From: Ga0077555 sp031406575
GTDB taxonomy: Bacteria; Pseudomonadota; Alphaproteobacteria; Rhizobiales; Hyphomicrobiaceae
Assembly (NCBI GenBank): GCA_031406575.1
Contig: JANOHP010000123.1
Coordinates: 1-7,988, forward strand
Reading direction: 5' to 3'
Length of the DNA: 7,988 nucleotides
Shown here: positions 5,756 to 7,988 of the stretch, one piece after another
Layout of the letters: every line of letters starts with the position of its first letter
Numbering within the stretch: position 1 is the stretch's first letter
Made by a program: the position numbers and the translations under genes
The notes under the pieces: generated by a model
The model's database searches: none
Told to the model about the DNA's origin: nothing
What the model saw: only the letters and a program-made list of their open reading frames with translations

Positions 5756-7984
5756 ATGCCCCCCGCCGCCCCCGAAGCGCGCGGACGCCTCGCCGCGTCC
5801 GCAGCGCGCCTCCTCCATGCCGCCCGCGCCACGCTCACTCGTCAGAGACCATCTCCCAAACACATCGTCATCCCCGCGAAGGCGGGGACCCAAGCAACGA
5901 CCCGCGCGTTCCACGTTGCCGAGGGCGCGCCAAGCCACAGCGCGGGTGCGAAGTGGGCATCCGAAGCGCCAAACAAGAAAGCCTCCGCCACCGGCCCCCT
6001 CATCGCCTTCCAATCGCTGCGCCAGCCCGTCTGGACGCCGCGCGATTACCAGGCCTTCGCGCGCGAAGGCTTCATGCAGAACGCCATCGTCTATCGTTGC
6101 GTTCGCATGATCGCGGAGGCGGCCGCCAGCGTGCCCCTCCTCCTCTACGCCGGTGACGACGAAATCGCGGAGCACCCGTTGCTGCGCCTCGTCTCCCGGC
6201 CCAACCCCCTGCAGGCCGGCCCCGACCACTTCGAGTCTTTCTACGGCCACCTCCTCGTCTCCGGTAACGCCTACCTCGAGGCGGTTGCGATCGACGGCGA
6301 CGTTCGCGAAGTCCACGCCCTGCGCCCCGACCGCATGAAGGTCATCCCCGGTCCCGACGGCTGGCCCGAAGCCTACGATTACACCGTCGGCGGTCGCACG
6401 ATCCGCATTGCCACCGACCCCGTCTCGGGCGTGCGCCCGATCCTGCACATGCGCCTTTTCCACCCCGACAACGACCACTATGGGCTCAGCCCGTTCGAGG
6501 CCGCAGCCTCGGCCATCGACCTGCACAACACCGCCGCCCAATGGAACAAGGCGCTGCTCGACAACTCCGCGCGGCCCTCGGGCGCCCTCGTCTACACCGC
6601 GCGCGACGGCAATCTCTCCGCCGAACATTACGAGCGCCTGAAATCCGAACTCGAAGCCGGCTTCCAAGGCTCCGCCAACGCCGGCCGCCCGCTGCTGCTG
6701 GAAGGCGGCCTCGCGCGCCGGATGCGCAGTGGGCATCCGAAGGCGCAAGCAAAAAACCAATCCATGTCGCTGTCGCCCAAGGACATGGACTTCATCGAAG
6801 CCCGCCATGTCGCCGCGCGCGAGATCGCCCTCGCCCTGGGCGTGCCACCGATGCTGCTCGGTATCCCCGGCGACAACACCTATGCCAACCTCGCCGAAGC
6901 CCAACGCATCTTCTGGCGCCAAACCGTCCTGCCCCTCGTCACCCGCACCGCCACCGCGCCGACCAACTGGCTCGCGCCCACATACGACTCTAACCTACGC
7001 CTCGTCCCCGACCTCGACGCCATCGAAGCCCTCAGCCCCGAACGCGAAACCCTCTGGGCCCGCCTCGAAAAAACATCCTTCCTCACCCCCGACGAAAAAC
7101 GCGCCGCCATCGGTTACGGGCCGACACCTGCGGGCTCCAGGAATAAATTCCACTCCCCAACCCTCACCGACAAGTTCAGCCCCACCCAACCCCGCATCCC
7201 CGCCGGCCAACCCGGCGGCGGCCAATGGACCGACGGCGATGGTGATGGCGGCGGTGTTATCAACGACGTCACCGATGTCATCGCCACGGTCCTCGACCAA
7301 ATCGACATCGAGGACATCGACCTCGGCCCCATCGACGGCGACATCGCCAACCCACGCAACACCATCTTCGACGACACCGAACCCCGTCAGCCGAGCGACC
7401 TCGACGATCTGGTACATCCAGTCAACCGCCGACGCGGCACGCCAAGTTCGAATAATTCGCCCGCAGACCTTTTGCGGCTCGACGCGGCCACGAGACAAGC
7501 CGAGCTGTCGGCCCGGCGCACGCAAGAACTCGATCCGACATGGCGTGCACCACAGAGCGCATTTACGCGCAATGACCTCGAAGGTAACATTCGCCATCAG
7601 GACGCAATCGCACGATCAGCCAACGAACGCTTCTCCGAGATCACCCGCGATGCTATTCCCGGCACGAATCCGTTGTGGGGTGCGAACAGGCTGACGCGGG
7701 AAATGTATGAGCAGGGGTATCGCCTCGAGAGGCCAACTGATTCACCAGGCCTGGAATACCGCAACCCCGCAGCGGGCGAGGAATTTCGAATCATGCAGCG
7801 ACCAGAATGGCGCAACCGCTCGGATCCGCCCGAAAAACACTATTTTGGTAATTACTCACCCCTCGCAGCCGCCGATCAAGCGGAAGCGGCGCTGGTTGGT
7901 GCGGCCAGAGCGTCTCGGATGGCGTCGAGCGGGCTCCGGCCGTTGCGGCGGCCGGTTCCGACAATGGAGCAGATGTCGGCGTAG
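5756..7984 (+). CDS. GTA/HK97-type portal protein with repeat-invaded N terminus and toxin-like C-terminal extension
   Basis: This 742-residue frame encodes the dodecameric portal through which DNA enters the head. The core, residues about 74-466, starts KKASATGPLIAFQS and includes NAIVYRCVRMIAEAAASVPL, HPLLRLVSRPNP, HYGLSPFEAAASAIDLHN, ALLDNSARPSGALV, AREIALALGVPPMLLGIPG and LTPDEKRAAIG. By memory it parallels the RcGTA portal (about 396 residues) nearly block for block. Residues 1-73 match nothing and contain two palindromic repeats, so the start is doubtful. ATG 5756 is used because no other ATG or GTG lies in frame before the core. Residues about 319-335 (ARRMRSGHPKAQAKNQS) are a repeat insertion where relatives have about four residues. 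From K473 the protein continues with FSPTQPRIPAGQPGGGQWT, an Asp/Gly-rich linker (493-552), then a less GC-rich region (about 557-700) that looks like polymorphic-toxin pre-toxin sequence. The function of that tail is unknown. Confidence 0.9.
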   Translation: MPPAAPEARGRLAASAARLLHAARATLTRQRPSPKHIVIPAKAGTQATTRAFHVAEGAPSHSAGAKWASEAPNKKASATGPLIAFQSLRQPVWTPRDYQAFAREGFMQNAIVYRCVRMIAEAAASVPLLLYAGDDEIAEHPLLRLVSRPNPLQAGPDHFESFYGHLLVSGNAYLEAVAIDGDVREVHALRPDRMKVIPGPDGWPEAYDYTVGGRTIRIATDPVSGVRPILHMRLFHPDNDHYGLSPFEAAASAIDLHNTAAQWNKALLDNSARPSGALVYTARDGNLSAEHYERLKSELEAGFQGSANAGRPLLLEGGLARRMRSGHPKAQAKNQSMSLSPKDMDFIEARHVAAREIALALGVPPMLLGIPGDNTYANLAEAQRIFWRQTVLPLVTRTATAPTNWLAPTYDSNLRLVPDLDAIEALSPERETLWARLEKTSFLTPDEKRAAIGYGPTPAGSRNKFHSPTLTDKFSPTQPRIPAGQPGGGQWTDGDGDGGGVINDVTDVIATVLDQIDIEDIDLGPIDGDIANPRNTIFDDTEPRQPSDLDDLVHPVNRRRGTPSSNNSPADLLRLDAATRQAELSARRTQELDPTWRAPQSAFTRNDLEGNIRHQDAIARSANERFSEITRDAIPGTNPLWGANRLTREMYEQGYRLERPTDSPGLEYRNPAAGEEFRIMQRPEWRNRSDPPEKHYFGNYSPLAAADQAEAALVGAARASRMASSGLRPLRRPVPTMEQMSA
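5867..5893. repeat. GTCATCC...GGACCCA palindromic repeat inside the portal frame
   Basis: CCCCGC 5872-5877 pairs with GCGGGG 5882-5887 over loop GAAG, framed by GTCATCC and GGACCCA as in the copy at 5578. It is translated as VIPAKAGTQ (residues 38-46), a peptide recognisable as the translation of a common proteobacterial intergenic repeat rather than true portal sequence. Confidence 0.75.
5943..5982. repeat. AGTGGGCATCCGAAG palindromic repeat, copy 1
   Basis: The stem is CGGGTGC 5943-5949 with GCATCCG 5957-5963 and loop GAAGTGG; one pair is G-T. The 15-bp core AGTGGGCATCCGAAG (5952-5966) recurs exactly at 6728-6742, and similarity extends on both sides (TGCG before; a GCGC, A-rich tail after). 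It is translated as AKWASEAPNKK, immediately before the conserved portal core. Confidence 0.75.
6713..6758. repeat. AGTGGGCATCCGAAG palindromic repeat, copy 2 (in-frame insertion)
   Basis: The stem is CGGATGC 6719-6725 with GCATCCG 6733-6739 and loop GCAGTGG. It shares the exact 15-bp core with copy 1 but sits in another reading frame (offset 776 nt), so it is translated as MRSGHPKAQAKN. It lies between the conserved portal blocks LLLEGGL and MSLSPKDMDF, where relatives have only about four residues. Confidence 0.75.
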
Positions 7985-7988
7985 ACTT

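Noticed and set aside
5461..6760. CRISPR array suggested by repeated short palindromes
   Set aside because: The repeats differ in sequence and spacing, there are no regular spacers, and no cas gene is present.
5579..6922. 447-codon minus-strand open frame opposite the portal
   Set aside because: Gly/Val/Asp/Arg-rich shadow of the portal, running through the palindromic repeats; no recognisable domain.

Overview
The window looks like chromosomal DNA of a high-GC alphaproteobacterium. The COX15-type heme A synthase, the head-packaging genes resembling the Rhodobacter-type gene transfer agent (GTA), and the families of short palindromic intergenic repeats all fit that class. Genus cannot be decided from the sequence.

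Layout. Bases 1-540 (minus strand) hold the N-terminal 180 codons of a thiamine-diphosphate (ThDP) dependent enzyme of the acetolactate-synthase-like superfamily, cut by the window edge. Bases 541-829 carry no gene I can support. Bases 830-1498 (minus) encode a small class I SAM-dependent methyltransferase with a strong Shine-Dalgarno sequence and visibly lower GC than its neighbours. Bases 1499-1957 are intergenic and contain nested palindromes. Bases 1958-3013 (plus) encode heme A synthase (COX15/CtaA) with all four expected histidines. Bases 3014-3428 form an unusually AT-rich gap followed by a good sigma70-like promoter and a leader of about 220 nt.

Bases 3429-7984 (plus) hold a phage/GTA-like packaging module: a putative small terminase subunit with a long low-complexity linker, a large terminase with intact ATPase and nuclease motifs, and a portal protein. 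The portal core matches my memory of the RcGTA portal almost end to end, but the protein continues for about 270 residues into a tail that opens with a motif (FSPTQPRIPAGQPGGGQWT) of the kind found before polymorphic-toxin-like regions. The window ends four bases after the portal stop, so protease, capsid and any immunity gene cannot be seen.

The most unusual feature is repeat invasion. At least three kinds of small palindrome occur in the gap between large terminase and portal. Related or further palindromes lie inside the portal reading frame itself. One is a net 39-nt insertion between otherwise conserved portal blocks; it shares an exact 15-bp core and a covarying 7-bp stem with a second copy near the portal N terminus, and the two copies are translated in different frames. 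This resembles the behaviour of Rickettsia palindromic elements in a different lineage.

The packaging genes would act together: the small subunit recognises DNA, the large subunit cuts and pumps it, and the portal is the channel in the capsid vertex. Whether the module is a GTA, a decaying prophage or a domesticated vehicle carrying a toxin-like portal tail cannot be settled from this window.
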